A DNA stretch of 64,000 bases, taken from Myxococcaceae bacterium JPH2 (GTDB lineage: Bacteria; Myxococcota; Myxococcia; Myxococcales; Myxococcaceae). Position 1 is the first letter of the stretch; the number at the start of each line of letters is the position of its first letter. Location of the stretch: NCBI GenBank assembly GCA_016458225.1, contig JAEMGR010000005.1:496001-560000 (forward strand), given 5' to 3'. Shown piece after piece: positions 29,790 to 39,742 of the stretch. The notes under the pieces were generated by a model. That model ran no database searches. It was not told the origin of the DNA and worked only from the letters and a program-made list of their open reading frames with translations. Position numbers and translations under genes: made by a program.

Positions 29790-32012
29790 ATGGACGGAAT
29801 CATCGATTTCTTCAGAACGGCCCCCATCCCCCCGGATGTGCTCGCGCCGTCCCTGTGGTTGATCATCGCGCTGCCGCTCTTGGGCGCCTTCGTGTGCGGC
29901 GTGTTCGGCCGGATGTTGGGCCGCGCCAACGTGAACCTCATCGCCTGCTCGGCGGTGGCGGGCGCGTTCGTGCTGAGCGTGCTCACGTTCTGGGCCACCA
30001 GCGACTCGGCCGGCGGCCGGGTGGTGAACTTCCCCAACCCGTTCGGCCTCGAGCGGGACGTGGTTCGCTACGCCCTGGCGCACGACTACGGCACCTGGTT
30101 CGCCGCGGGCGACTTCCGGGTCAACTTCGGTCTCTTGGTGGACCACCTGTCCGGGACCCTGCTGCTGGTCATCACCGGCGTGGGCTTCCTCATCCACCTG
30201 TACTCCACGAGCTACATGGAGCACGACGAGGGCTACGCGCGCTACTTCGCGTACCTGAACCTCTTCGTCGCCGCGATGCTCACGCTGGTGATGGCCGACA
30301 ACCTCGTCCTGCTCTTCGTGGGCTGGGAGGGCGTGGGCATGGCCAGCTACCTGCTGATCGGCTTCTGGTACACGGACTCGGCCAAGGCGTGGGCGGGCCG
30401 CAAGGCGTTCGTCACCAACCGCATCGGCGACTTCGCGTTCCTCATCGGCACGTTCCTCATCGTCCTCCTGGTGGGCGCGTTCAACCGGCAGGCGGATCCG
30501 CGCGACTTCAACGCCGCGGGCACCAGCCGCGAGCGCTACGAGCAGGCGATGTCCGAGCGCGGGCCGGTCAACTTCAAGGGCCTGGAGAAGATGGCCCAGG
30601 GCCTGCCCGAGGGCACCGGTGGCAAGGTCTCGCTGGAGACGCCCATCGAGTCCGGTCCGCTGGAGGGTCGCACCTTTGGCGGTGTGATGACGGTGGCCAT
30701 GCTGCTGTTCCTGCTCGGCGCCGCCGGCAAGAGCGCGCAGCTGCCGCTGTACGTCTGGCTGCCGGACGCCATGGCCGGCCCGACGCCGGTCTCCGCCCTC
30801 ATCCACGCCGCGACGATGGTCACCGCGGGCGTGTACCTGTTCTGCCGCATGAGCTCGCTGCTCGTGCTCAGCCCCACCGCCATGGCGACCATCGCCATCG
30901 TGGGCGCGCTGACCTCGCTGCTCGCGGCGCTGATCGCCTTCGCGCAGGACGACATCAAGAAGGTCCTCGCCTACTCCACGGTGTCCCAGCTGGGCATCAT
31001 GTTCATGGGCGTGGGCATGGGCATCTTCTGGGCGGCCGCGCTGCACCTGGTCACCCACGCCTTCTTCAAGGCCTGCCTCTTCCTCGGCGCCGGCAGCGTG
31101 ATGCACGGCAACGGCGATGAGACGGACATCAAGAAGCTGGGCGGCCTGCGCCACGAGATGAAGTGGACGTGGGGCACCTTCCTGGTGGCCACGTTCGCCA
31201 TCACCGGCATCATCCCCCTGTCCGGCTTCTTCTCGAAGGACGCCATCTTCCACGGCGTGGAGCACAACCACCTGCACGGCCTGCACTGGGTGTCGGAGGT
31301 GGTCTACGCGCTGGGCCTGGTCATCACCGCGTGCACCGCGTTCTACATGTCGCGCGTGTACCTGCTGACCTTCGAGGGCAAGCGCTCCAGCGAGGCCCGC
31401 GTGGCGCACGCTCACGAGAGCGCGTGGCACATGACGCTGCCGCTCGTGGTGCTCGCGGTGCTGAGCGTGGCAGCGGCCGTCTACGCCTTCCCGCTGATGC
31501 CCCGCGCCGGTGGCGGAATGCAGCCGGTGTTCGAGAACTTCCTCAGCCCGGTCCTCCGTCCGGCCGAGAGCGTCGCCAAGCTCGCGGAGACGGTGGAGCT
31601 GGACAACTCGACGCCGAGCTTCTTCGCGTACCTCACCGCGTGGCTGGTGGCCATCAGCGGCGGCGGGCTCGCGGCGTACTTCTACCTGAGCTTCTTCCCG
31701 AAGCGCGCGGGTCAGCCCGTGGGCGCCTTCGCTCGGGCGGTCCGCCGGGTGGCGCACAACAAGTTCTACGTGGATGAGCTGTACGAGTTCATCCTCATCC
31801 GCCCCATCAAGTTCCTGAGCTTCATCCTCTTCCGGGTGGTGGATTCCCTCGTCATCGACACCGTGTTCGTGCGTGGCACGGCGTGGGTGACGGCCCGCGT
31901 GGGCAGCGCGCTGCGCTACCTCCAGTCGGGCGATGCCCAGGCCTATGCCGCGGTCATGGCCGTCGCCCTTCTGGGCGGTGTGGCCTACGCGCTCATCCAG
32001 GTGCTGCAATGA
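29790..32012 (+). CDS. nuoL: NADH-quinone oxidoreductase subunit L
   Basis: Antiporter-like proton-pumping subunit, 740 residues, about 15-16 membrane helices. Family segments are LLFVGWEGVGMASYLLIGFW with the key Glu, PLYVWLPDAMAGPTPVSALIHAATMV, and the Lys of DIKKVLAYSTVSQLG. The C-terminal part includes the lateral helix region and the final anchoring helix. A hydrophilic insert rich in Glu/Gly (about residues 228-290) is longer than in E. coli NuoL. The stop overlaps the nuoM start (ATGA). Confidence 0.96.
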   Translation: MDGIIDFFRTAPIPPDVLAPSLWLIIALPLLGAFVCGVFGRMLGRANVNLIACSAVAGAFVLSVLTFWATSDSAGGRVVNFPNPFGLERDVVRYALAHDYGTWFAAGDFRVNFGLLVDHLSGTLLLVITGVGFLIHLYSTSYMEHDEGYARYFAYLNLFVAAMLTLVMADNLVLLFVGWEGVGMASYLLIGFWYTDSAKAWAGRKAFVTNRIGDFAFLIGTFLIVLLVGAFNRQADPRDFNAAGTSRERYEQAMSERGPVNFKGLEKMAQGLPEGTGGKVSLETPIESGPLEGRTFGGVMTVAMLLFLLGAAGKSAQLPLYVWLPDAMAGPTPVSALIHAATMVTAGVYLFCRMSSLLVLSPTAMATIAIVGALTSLLAALIAFAQDDIKKVLAYSTVSQLGIMFMGVGMGIFWAAALHLVTHAFFKACLFLGAGSVMHGNGDETDIKKLGGLRHEMKWTWGTFLVATFAITGIIPLSGFFSKDAIFHGVEHNHLHGLHWVSEVVYALGLVITACTAFYMSRVYLLTFEGKRSSEARVAHAHESAWHMTLPLVVLAVLSVAAAVYAFPLMPRAGGGMQPVFENFLSPVLRPAESVAKLAETVELDNSTPSFFAYLTAWLVAISGGGLAAYFYLSFFPKRAGQPVGAFARAVRRVAHNKFYVDELYEFILIRPIKFLSFILFRVVDSLVIDTVFVRGTAWVTARVGSALRYLQSGDAQAYAAVMAVALLGGVAYALIQVLQ

Positions 32013-33715
32013 GCTTCTTCGACACCCACCTGCTGAACGTCGTCATCTACCTGCCGCTCGTGTTCGCGGCGCTGGTGCTGATGCTGCCCGCGAGCGAGCC
32101 GGGGCAGATTCGCGCCGTCACCCTCGTGGGCATGCTGCTGGACCTCGTGTTCGGCGCGTGGGCGTACCTGCGCTACGAGCCAGGCGGCCCCGAGTTCCAG
32201 ATGGAGTTCCGGGTGCCGTGGTTCGAGCACTTCGGGACGAGCTACCACCTGGGCGTGGATGGTCTGGCGGCCAGCCTGCTGATGCTCACCGTCTTCCTGG
32301 GACCGTTGGTCGTCCTGGCGTCGACCACGTACATCTCGCACCGCATCAAGGAGTTCCACCTGGCGCTGCTGGTGCTCCAGACGACGATGCTGGGCGCGCT
32401 GGCGTCGATGGACGTCCTGCTCTTCTACATCTTCTTCGAGGCCATGCTCGTCCCCATGTACCTGCTGGTGGGCGTGTGGGGCGCCGAGGACCGCCAGATG
32501 GCGGCGGTGAAGTTCTTCCTCTACACGCTGGTCGGCTCGCTGCTGATGCTGGTGGCCATCGTGTCGCTGTACTTCATCAGCGCCCCGCCGGGAGCGCGCT
32601 CGTTCGACTACGCGACGATGTACAACAACCTCCTGTCCGCCAACCGCTCGCTGGCCGCGTGCGTGAACGGACCTGAAGGCGCGTGCGCGTCACTCACCGG
32701 ACTGGCGAAGCTGCTGCACACCTGGGGGCCGTGGATGTTCGGCGCCTTCGCGCTGGCGTTCGCCATCAAGGTCCCGATGTGGCCGGTGCACACGTGGCTG
32801 CCGGACGCGCACGTCCAGGCGCCCGTCGCGGGCTCCATGATCCTGGCCGGCGTCATGCTGAAGATGGGCACGTACGGCTTCTGGCGCTTCGCCATCCCGT
32901 TCTTCCCGGTGGCCGCGCAGCAGGCCCGGCCGTTCCTGGCCACGCTGGCCGTCATCGGCATCGTGTACGGCGCGCTGATGTGCCTGGCGCAGCGGGACAT
33001 CAAGAAGCTCATCGCCTACTCGTCCGTGAGCCACCTGGGCTACTGCATGCTGGGCATGCTCGCGGTGACGGCCGAGGGCGCCACGGGCAGCGCGTACCAG
33101 ATGCTGAACCACGGCGTGTCCACGGGCGCGCTGTTCCTCCTGTTCGGCTTCCTCTATGAGCGCCGCCACTCGCGCCTGATGTCGGACTTCGGCGGCATCG
33201 CCAAGGTGATGCCGGTGTTCACGGTGGCGTTCATCGTCATCACGTTCTCGTCCATCGCGGTGCCGGGGACCAACGGCTTCATCGGTGAGTTCCTGGTGCT
33301 GCTGGGCACCTTCAAGAGCAGCCTGAGCATGGGCTTCGGCGCGTTCGCCACGCTGGGCGTCATCCTGGGCGCGGCCTACATGCTGTGGATGGTGCAGAAG
33401 GTGTTCTTCGGCGCCCTCACCCACCGCGAGAACCAGCACCTGCGCGACATGAACCTGCGCGAGGTGCTCACCGTGCTGCCCTTCATCATCCTGGTGCCGG
33501 TGATGGGCCTGATGCCGCAGCCCTTCCTGGACCGCATTGCTCCGTCCACCGACCGGTTCGTGGCGCGCGCCAGCGTGGGCGCTCCCGGGGCGCAGGTGAA
33601 GGACGACCAGCTGCGCGTCGAGGCGATGGCCCTGCCCCCTTCCGCCACCGCGGCCGCGCCCTCCGCGCATGTGCCGCACGCCGCCCGCGCCGCGGCTCCC
33701 ACGCCCCGGCCGTAG
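32009..33715 (+). CDS. nuoM: NADH-quinone oxidoreductase subunit M
   Basis: Second antiporter-like subunit, 568 residues from the ATG at 32009, which overlaps nuoL. Seen are FYIFFEAMLVPMYLLVGVWG (key Glu), WPVHTWLPDAHVQAPVAGSM and DIKKLIAYSSVSHLGYCMLG. The final 50 residues are an Ala/Pro/His-rich soluble tail (SATAAAPSAHVPHAARAAAP) not usual in NuoM. Confidence 0.96.
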   Translation: MSFFDTHLLNVVIYLPLVFAALVLMLPASEPGQIRAVTLVGMLLDLVFGAWAYLRYEPGGPEFQMEFRVPWFEHFGTSYHLGVDGLAASLLMLTVFLGPLVVLASTTYISHRIKEFHLALLVLQTTMLGALASMDVLLFYIFFEAMLVPMYLLVGVWGAEDRQMAAVKFFLYTLVGSLLMLVAIVSLYFISAPPGARSFDYATMYNNLLSANRSLAACVNGPEGACASLTGLAKLLHTWGPWMFGAFALAFAIKVPMWPVHTWLPDAHVQAPVAGSMILAGVMLKMGTYGFWRFAIPFFPVAAQQARPFLATLAVIGIVYGALMCLAQRDIKKLIAYSSVSHLGYCMLGMLAVTAEGATGSAYQMLNHGVSTGALFLLFGFLYERRHSRLMSDFGGIAKVMPVFTVAFIVITFSSIAVPGTNGFIGEFLVLLGTFKSSLSMGFGAFATLGVILGAAYMLWMVQKVFFGALTHRENQHLRDMNLREVLTVLPFIILVPVMGLMPQPFLDRIAPSTDRFVARASVGAPGAQVKDDQLRVEAMALPPSATAAAPSAHVPHAARAAAPTPRP

Positions 33716-33730
33716 GCCCAAGAGACTCCC

Positions 33731-35290
33731 ATGACCCTGCCCAACATCACCCTGGCAGACTTCCTCCCGCTGCTACCCGCCCTCATCATGGTGGTGGGCG
33801 CCTCCATCCTGTTGCTGTCGGAGGTGTTCCTCTCCTCCTCGGCGTCCCGCGGGTACCAGGCGGTGCTCACCGTGGCCACGGCGGTGGCGGCCGGCCTGAC
33901 GGCCCTGGGGCTCATGTTCGAGCCGCCGCACGAGGTGTTCCTCGGCTACGGCGTGCTGGACCCCTTCTCCAGCTTCCTCACGCTGGTGGTCTGCGTGGGC
34001 CTGGCGCTGGCCGCGCTCGCGTCGGTGGGCTTCCTGCGCAAGCGCGGGGCGGAGCGCGGTGAGTTCTACGCGCTGATGCTCTTCGCCTCGGCGGGCATGA
34101 GCCTGCTGGCGATGTCCGCCGAGTTCATCACCCTCTTCGTCAACCTCGAGGTCCTCTCCGTCGCGACGTACGCGCTGACGGCGTACCTGCGGCGCGGGAC
34201 GCGGCCCAGCGAGGCGGGCTTCAAGTACTTCATCCTCGGCGCGTTCTCGTCCGCGGTGCTGCTGTACGGCACGGCGCTGCTGTACGGCGCCACGGGCACC
34301 ACGAAGCTGGCGGACATGGCCGGGCCGCTGTCGCAGGCGCTCGCCACCTCTCCGGCGCTCGTCTACACCGGCGCCATCCTGGTGGCCGCGGGCTTCGCCT
34401 TCAAGGTGGCGGCGGTCCCCTTCCACATGTGGACGCCAGACGTCTACGAGGGCGCGCCGACGCCTGTGACGGCGCTGATGAGCGCGGGCGTCAAGGCGGC
34501 GGCCTTCGCGGCCATGGTTCGCGTGTTCCTCACCGTGGGCAAGGGGATGGATCCGCACATGCCGCTGGCGCTGTTCTCCACGCTGGCGCTGCTGACCATG
34601 GTGGTGGGCAACCTGCTCGCCATCCCCCAGCGCAACGTGAAGCGCATGCTGGCGTACTCGTCCATCGCGCACGCGGGCTACCTGCTCCTGGGCGTGGCGG
34701 CGCTGTTCGTCACCGCGCCGGGCGAGCACTTCCGCATCCTGGGCGCCTCGGCGCTGACGGGCGGCACGCCGCTGGACGTGGCGCGCTCGGACGCGCTGCG
34801 CGGCATCCTGTACTACCTCCTGGCCTACACCTTCAGCGCGGTGGGCGCCTTCGCCCTCGTGTCCGCGCTGGAGCGCCGCGAGGACGAGGACAAGGGCACC
34901 GCGTGGGACCTGGAGCGCTTCAGCGGCCTGGCGCAGCGCCGTCCGGGTTGGGCGTTCGCCATGACTGCGTTCATGCTGTCGCTGGGCGGCATTCCGCCCA
35001 CCATCGGATTCATGAGCAAGCTGCTCATCTTCCAGTCCGCCATCGACGTGGGCCTCGTGGGCCTCACCATCGTCGCGGTGCTCTCCAGCGCGGCGGGCGT
35101 CTACTACTACCTGCGCGTGGTCGTTTACATGTTCATGCGGCCGGTCCCCGAGGGCGCCCAGGCGCTGGAGCGCAACTGGGGCACGGAGGTGGCGCTCGTC
35201 ATCTCCACCGTCGCCGTGGTGCTGCTGGGCATCATCCCCGGCCGCGTCAGCGAGTGGCTCGCCCACGCGGGCACCCTGTTCGGCCAGTAG
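33731..35290 (+). CDS. nuoN: NADH-quinone oxidoreductase subunit N
   Basis: Third antiporter-like subunit, 519 residues, 14 or so helices. Family segments are LFVNLEVLSVATYALTAYLR (key Glu), PFHMWTPDVYEGAPTPVTAL and RNVKRMLAYSSIAHAGYLLLG. It ends the nuo cluster. A GC-rich hairpin follows 26 bases later, then the pxr region. In Myxococcus xanthus nuoN is, as I recall, a neighbour of the pxr locus, which fits here. Confidence 0.96.
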   Translation: MTLPNITLADFLPLLPALIMVVGASILLLSEVFLSSSASRGYQAVLTVATAVAAGLTALGLMFEPPHEVFLGYGVLDPFSSFLTLVVCVGLALAALASVGFLRKRGAERGEFYALMLFASAGMSLLAMSAEFITLFVNLEVLSVATYALTAYLRRGTRPSEAGFKYFILGAFSSAVLLYGTALLYGATGTTKLADMAGPLSQALATSPALVYTGAILVAAGFAFKVAAVPFHMWTPDVYEGAPTPVTALMSAGVKAAAFAAMVRVFLTVGKGMDPHMPLALFSTLALLTMVVGNLLAIPQRNVKRMLAYSSIAHAGYLLLGVAALFVTAPGEHFRILGASALTGGTPLDVARSDALRGILYYLLAYTFSAVGAFALVSALERREDEDKGTAWDLERFSGLAQRRPGWAFAMTAFMLSLGGIPPTIGFMSKLLIFQSAIDVGLVGLTIVAVLSSAAGVYYYLRVVVYMFMRPVPEGAQALERNWGTEVALVISTVAVVLLGIIPGRVSEWLAHAGTLFGQ

Positions 35291-35315
35291 CCCTCGGACA
35301 CTTCGGCATCCCCCC

Positions 35316-35345
35316 CGCCCGCCCGGCCTCGTGCCTGGGCGGGCG
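35316..35345 (+). terminator. Terminator of the nuo operon
   Basis: Arms cgcccgccc (35316-35324) and gggcgggcg (35337-35345) with a 12-base loop are followed by ttgtcattt. The hairpin is strong and the T-run partial. Confidence 0.7.
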
Positions 35346-35443
35346 TTGTCATTTCAGGGGCGACGTCAGCACTCCACCCGACACGTAGGCGCGTGAGAGC
35401 GACGGGCCGACATGCCAGGACACGGCGCTTGTGGCAGGAAGGG

Positions 35444-35485
35444 AAAAAGAAGGCGGCCCGGCACCCCAAAAGGGTGTCGGGCCGC
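35444..35485 (-). terminator. Intrinsic terminator of pxr
   Basis: Read on the minus strand, the arms gcggcccgacaccc and gggtgccgggccgc (35485-35472 and 35466-35453), with one G-U pair and a 5-base loop, are followed by cttctttttc. A clear rho-independent terminator for a leftward transcript. Confidence 0.85.
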
Positions 35486-35565
35486 GGGTCTTCTCAAGGT
35501 GACGCACCGGAAGTGCTGAAAGGGTGGGGGGGAACCACTTTCAGCCTCGCTTCGATGTGTCCCGC
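35444..35565 (-). ncRNA. pxr: Small regulatory RNA Pxr, developmental gatekeeper
   Basis: A transcript of about 122 bases runs leftward from the predicted sigma54 start near 35565 to a T-run ending at 35444. Stem-loop 1 has arms gctgaaag and ctttcagc (35513-35543 region), extended by ggt/acc, with a loop holding seven consecutive C (plus-strand G, 35526-35532). A short second hairpin gcac/gtgc follows, then the terminator hairpin. Pxr of M. xanthus is known to block fruiting-body development in rich medium. It has three predicted stem-loops, a seven-cytosine run, and a sigma54 response-regulator gene beside it. All these traits are met. Identity rests on recall, not on an alignment. Confidence 0.8.
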
Positions 35566-35575
35566 CGATTCCTTT

Positions 35576-35591
35576 AGCAGGCGCCATGCCA
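35576..35591 (-). promoter_or_regulatory. Sigma54 (-24/-12) promoter of pxr
   Basis: The minus strand reads tggcatggcgcctgct. The GG (35590-35589) and GC (35578-35577) are 10 bases apart as required, with tggca at -24 and tgc at -12. The predicted start is near 35565. The neighbouring NtrC-family gene supplies a likely activator. Confidence 0.65.
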
Positions 35592-35664
35592 TGCGTGCCG
35601 AGGAGGCAAACTCCAGTTTTCTCAAGCACTTGAAGGAGGTGGGACCTCCGACCGCCCTCCCCTG

Positions 35665-35701
35665 CCGATTTCACAGCTGAAATCGGGTTTCAGATTTGAA
35701 A
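35665..35701. promoter_or_regulatory. Palindromes upstream of the pxr promoter, candidate enhancer sites
   Basis: Arms ccgatttca (35665-35673) and tgaaatcgg (35678-35686) form a perfect palindrome centred about 110 bases upstream of the pxr start. A second, tttcagatttgaaa (35688-35701), follows at once. Position and symmetry fit an NtrC-type activator site. The first palindrome resembles two copies in the wecB-kdsB gap. Confidence 0.55.
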
Positions 35702-35739
35702 AGCCCTAATGGATTCGGGCGGTTGCATTTTTCATGGAT

Positions 35740-35772
35740 GAACCCGGTGGATTTCCCTGCTGCACTGGGTTC
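35740..35772 (-). terminator. Hairpin after the sigma54 activator gene
   Basis: Plus-strand arms gaacccggtg (35740-35749) and cactgggttc (35763-35772) pair with one G-T wobble, 27 bases past the stop of the activator gene. No T-run. It probably separates the selB-kinase-activator message from pxr. Confidence 0.45.
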
Positions 35773-35798
35773 GGACAGGTGGCGGGGCGGGCTCGGGG

Positions 35799-37225
<1,427 letters not shown>

Positions 37226-37229
<4 letters not shown>

Positions 37230-39742
37230 GGGAAGGACGGGGGCTGCGACAGCGGCAGCCGGAAAGTGAAGGTGGTACCACGGCCGGGGGTGCTCTCCAC
37301 GGCAATCTCCCCGTGATGCTCCTCGAGGATGCGCTTCACCACCGCGAGCCCCAGGCCGGTGCCTTGGGCCTTGGTGGTGAAGAAGGGCTCGAAGACGCGG
37401 TGGAGCAGCTCGGCGGGAATGCCCGGGCCCTGGTCCGCCACGTCGATGCGGAGCTGCTCGCGGCCATCGAGGGCCTCGCGGCGCGCGCGCACCTGGAGCA
37501 GCCCGCCCTGGGGCATGGACTGCATGGCGTTGACGGCCACGTTCACCAGCGCCTGCCGGATGAGTCGCCGGTCCATGGGCACCGCGGGCAGCTCCGGCTC
37601 CACCTCCGCCTGGATGCGAACCGGGCGGTCCGCCGCGCCCTGCGCACGCGCTGCCTCCAGCGAGTCCTGGAGCACGCGGCCCAGGTCCTCGGGCTGGAGC
37701 ACGGGCTCGCGCGGGCGCGTGTAGTCCAGCAGGTCGCCCACGATGCGATTGAGGCGGTCGCTCTCCTCCCCCAGGATGTCGAGGAGCATGACCGCGTCTC
37801 CCTCGGGCTGGAGAAGTCGCCGCAGCGACGCCACCGCATTGAAGATGACGCCCAGCGGATTGCGGACCTCGTGGGCCACGATGGCGGACAGTTCACCCAA
37901 GGCCGCGAGCCGCTCCCGCTTCACCATCTCCGCGCGCGTGGCCGCCAACTCCGCGTAGCTGGCCCAGAGCGACTCGTACAGGCGCGCGTTCGCGATGGAG
38001 AGCGCGAGCTGTCCGCACGTGGCCTCGGCCAGGTCGATGAGCTCAGGCCCGAAGGCACGCGAGCGGCGCACGTCATCCAGCATCACCACGCCAATGAGTT
38101 CCTCGCGAGACGTCAGCGGCAGGGCCAGCAGCGCTTTCTCATGCAGCCGCTCGACCAACTCCGTGTCGTAGCCGCCCCGGCTCGTGGCCACGTCCTCGAT
38201 GGCGATGGGCCGCCGCTCCCGAGCCACCCGCGAGGCCAGGCCATCGCCATGCAGCGGAATGGCCACCGAGCGGAAGAACTCGCGATGCGCGCTCGACGCG
38301 GCGGCGCCGCGCAGCAGTCGGGCCTTCTCGTCGTAGAGCAGGATGAAGCAGTTGGAGACATCGAGCAGGTGGACGAGGAAGTCCGCCGCCACGTCCAGGA
38401 TGCTCGCGGTCTCCAGCACGCCCGAGGTCGTGCGGGCAAGGTCCAACAGCAGGCGCGTCTCGGTGAGCTGGCGCGCGGACTCGGCGCGCAGTCGGCGCTG
38501 TTCGAGCAGCGTCACGAGCAACTCCGCCAGCGTGGACAACAGGCGCGCATCACGCGCATCGAAGGGCCACTCGGCCGGACGCAGTATCTGGAGCGCGCCC
38601 ACCACCTCGCCGCCCCGGGTGAGTCGGGCCGCCGCGCCGCTCCCCAGGTTCCCTCCCGAGAACTCCCGCAGCGCGCGAGCGTGCGCATCCTGGGACAGCA
38701 CACCCGTTTCGACCGCGACGGCCCAGGGCGCCAGCACTCCCGCCAGCGCCTCCACCGAGCGGCCCTGCGCCACCACGGGCTCGAGCCCCACGTGCGCCAG
38801 CAGAGAGAGGGCACTGCCCGGCTCGGGCACGACGTGCAGCGTGACGGCGGTGGCGTGCAGCAACTCCGCCACGCGCGCGAGGAAGGCCTCGGGCGTGGGA
38901 GGCACCGGCTGCGCGACGAAGCGCGCCACCTCCGCCACGGCCTCCACTTCCCACCGACTGCGCGCGCCCTCCGCCTGCAAGCGCGCATCGGCGAGCGCGG
39001 CGCCCACCACCTTCGCGAACAGCGTCAGCACCGAGCCATGACGAGGCGCGACCCAAGGCCCCTCGACCCGCAGCACGTCCGCGAACTGCCCGCCGACGGG
39101 GAGATAGACGTGCGTGGGCTCGGAGCGGTCCGCGCCGCCGAACACAGGGCGCGCATCCGCCACCGCCTCCAACGCGAACTCCACGTCCGCGGGCGCGGGG
39201 TGGCCATCCGGAGACAGCAGGCGCTCGCCGTCCCAGCGCAGCAGTCGCGCGCGATAGCCCGCGGCGATGAGCCCCTCCACCGCGATGCGGCGCGCCGCCT
39301 CTTCCGAGTCCGCGGACACCAGCGCGGCGGAGGTCTCCACCAACCGCTCGGCGACCGCCAGCTCCATGGGCGGCTCGGGCAACACCAGACAGTTGACGAG
39401 CAGGCCCTGCCGCCCCTCCTCCAGCAGGATGGACGTGGCGCTGAGCACCACCTCGCGCGAGTGCCCGTCCACGCCGGGCACCAGATAGAAGTGCGACTGG
39501 CCTCCGAGCAGCTCGCCGGACTCCATGAGCCGGCGATAGCGCTCCCCTACCCGGCTGCGCTCCTCGGGCTGGACGAAGTCGAGGAAGGAGCGCCCTTCCA
39601 CCTGCTCGCGCGCCAGGCCCAACAGGCGCAGGTAGGCATCATTGGCGGCACGCACGCGCCCCGCGTCCAGCACCACCATGGGGTTGCCGAAGGGCTCGAT
39701 GAGGCCACGAACGGCCTGCTCGCTGTAGGGCTGGGAGTTCAT
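37226..39742 (-). CDS. Soluble PAS/GAF histidine kinase paired with the pxr activator (PxrK-like)
   Basis: Kinase of 838 residues from the ATG at 39742, which overlaps the selB stop. No membrane helix is seen, so it senses a cytosolic signal. A PAS domain covers about residues 15-100 ([20 protein letters not shown]). A long middle region has GAF-like character, with a clear GAF at about 420-575 ([18 protein letters not shown]). HisKA has His624 in [13 protein letters not shown]. The ATPase has an N-box [14 protein letters not shown] and [13 protein letters not shown]. Between selB and the activator it forms one coupled operon. Nutrient status would be a fitting input (inferred). Confidence 0.93.

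Noticed and set aside
35393-35680. Possible small ORF on the plus strand in the pxr region
   Set aside because: It runs antisense through the sRNA stem-loops and terminator, has no ribosome site and shows no coding bias.
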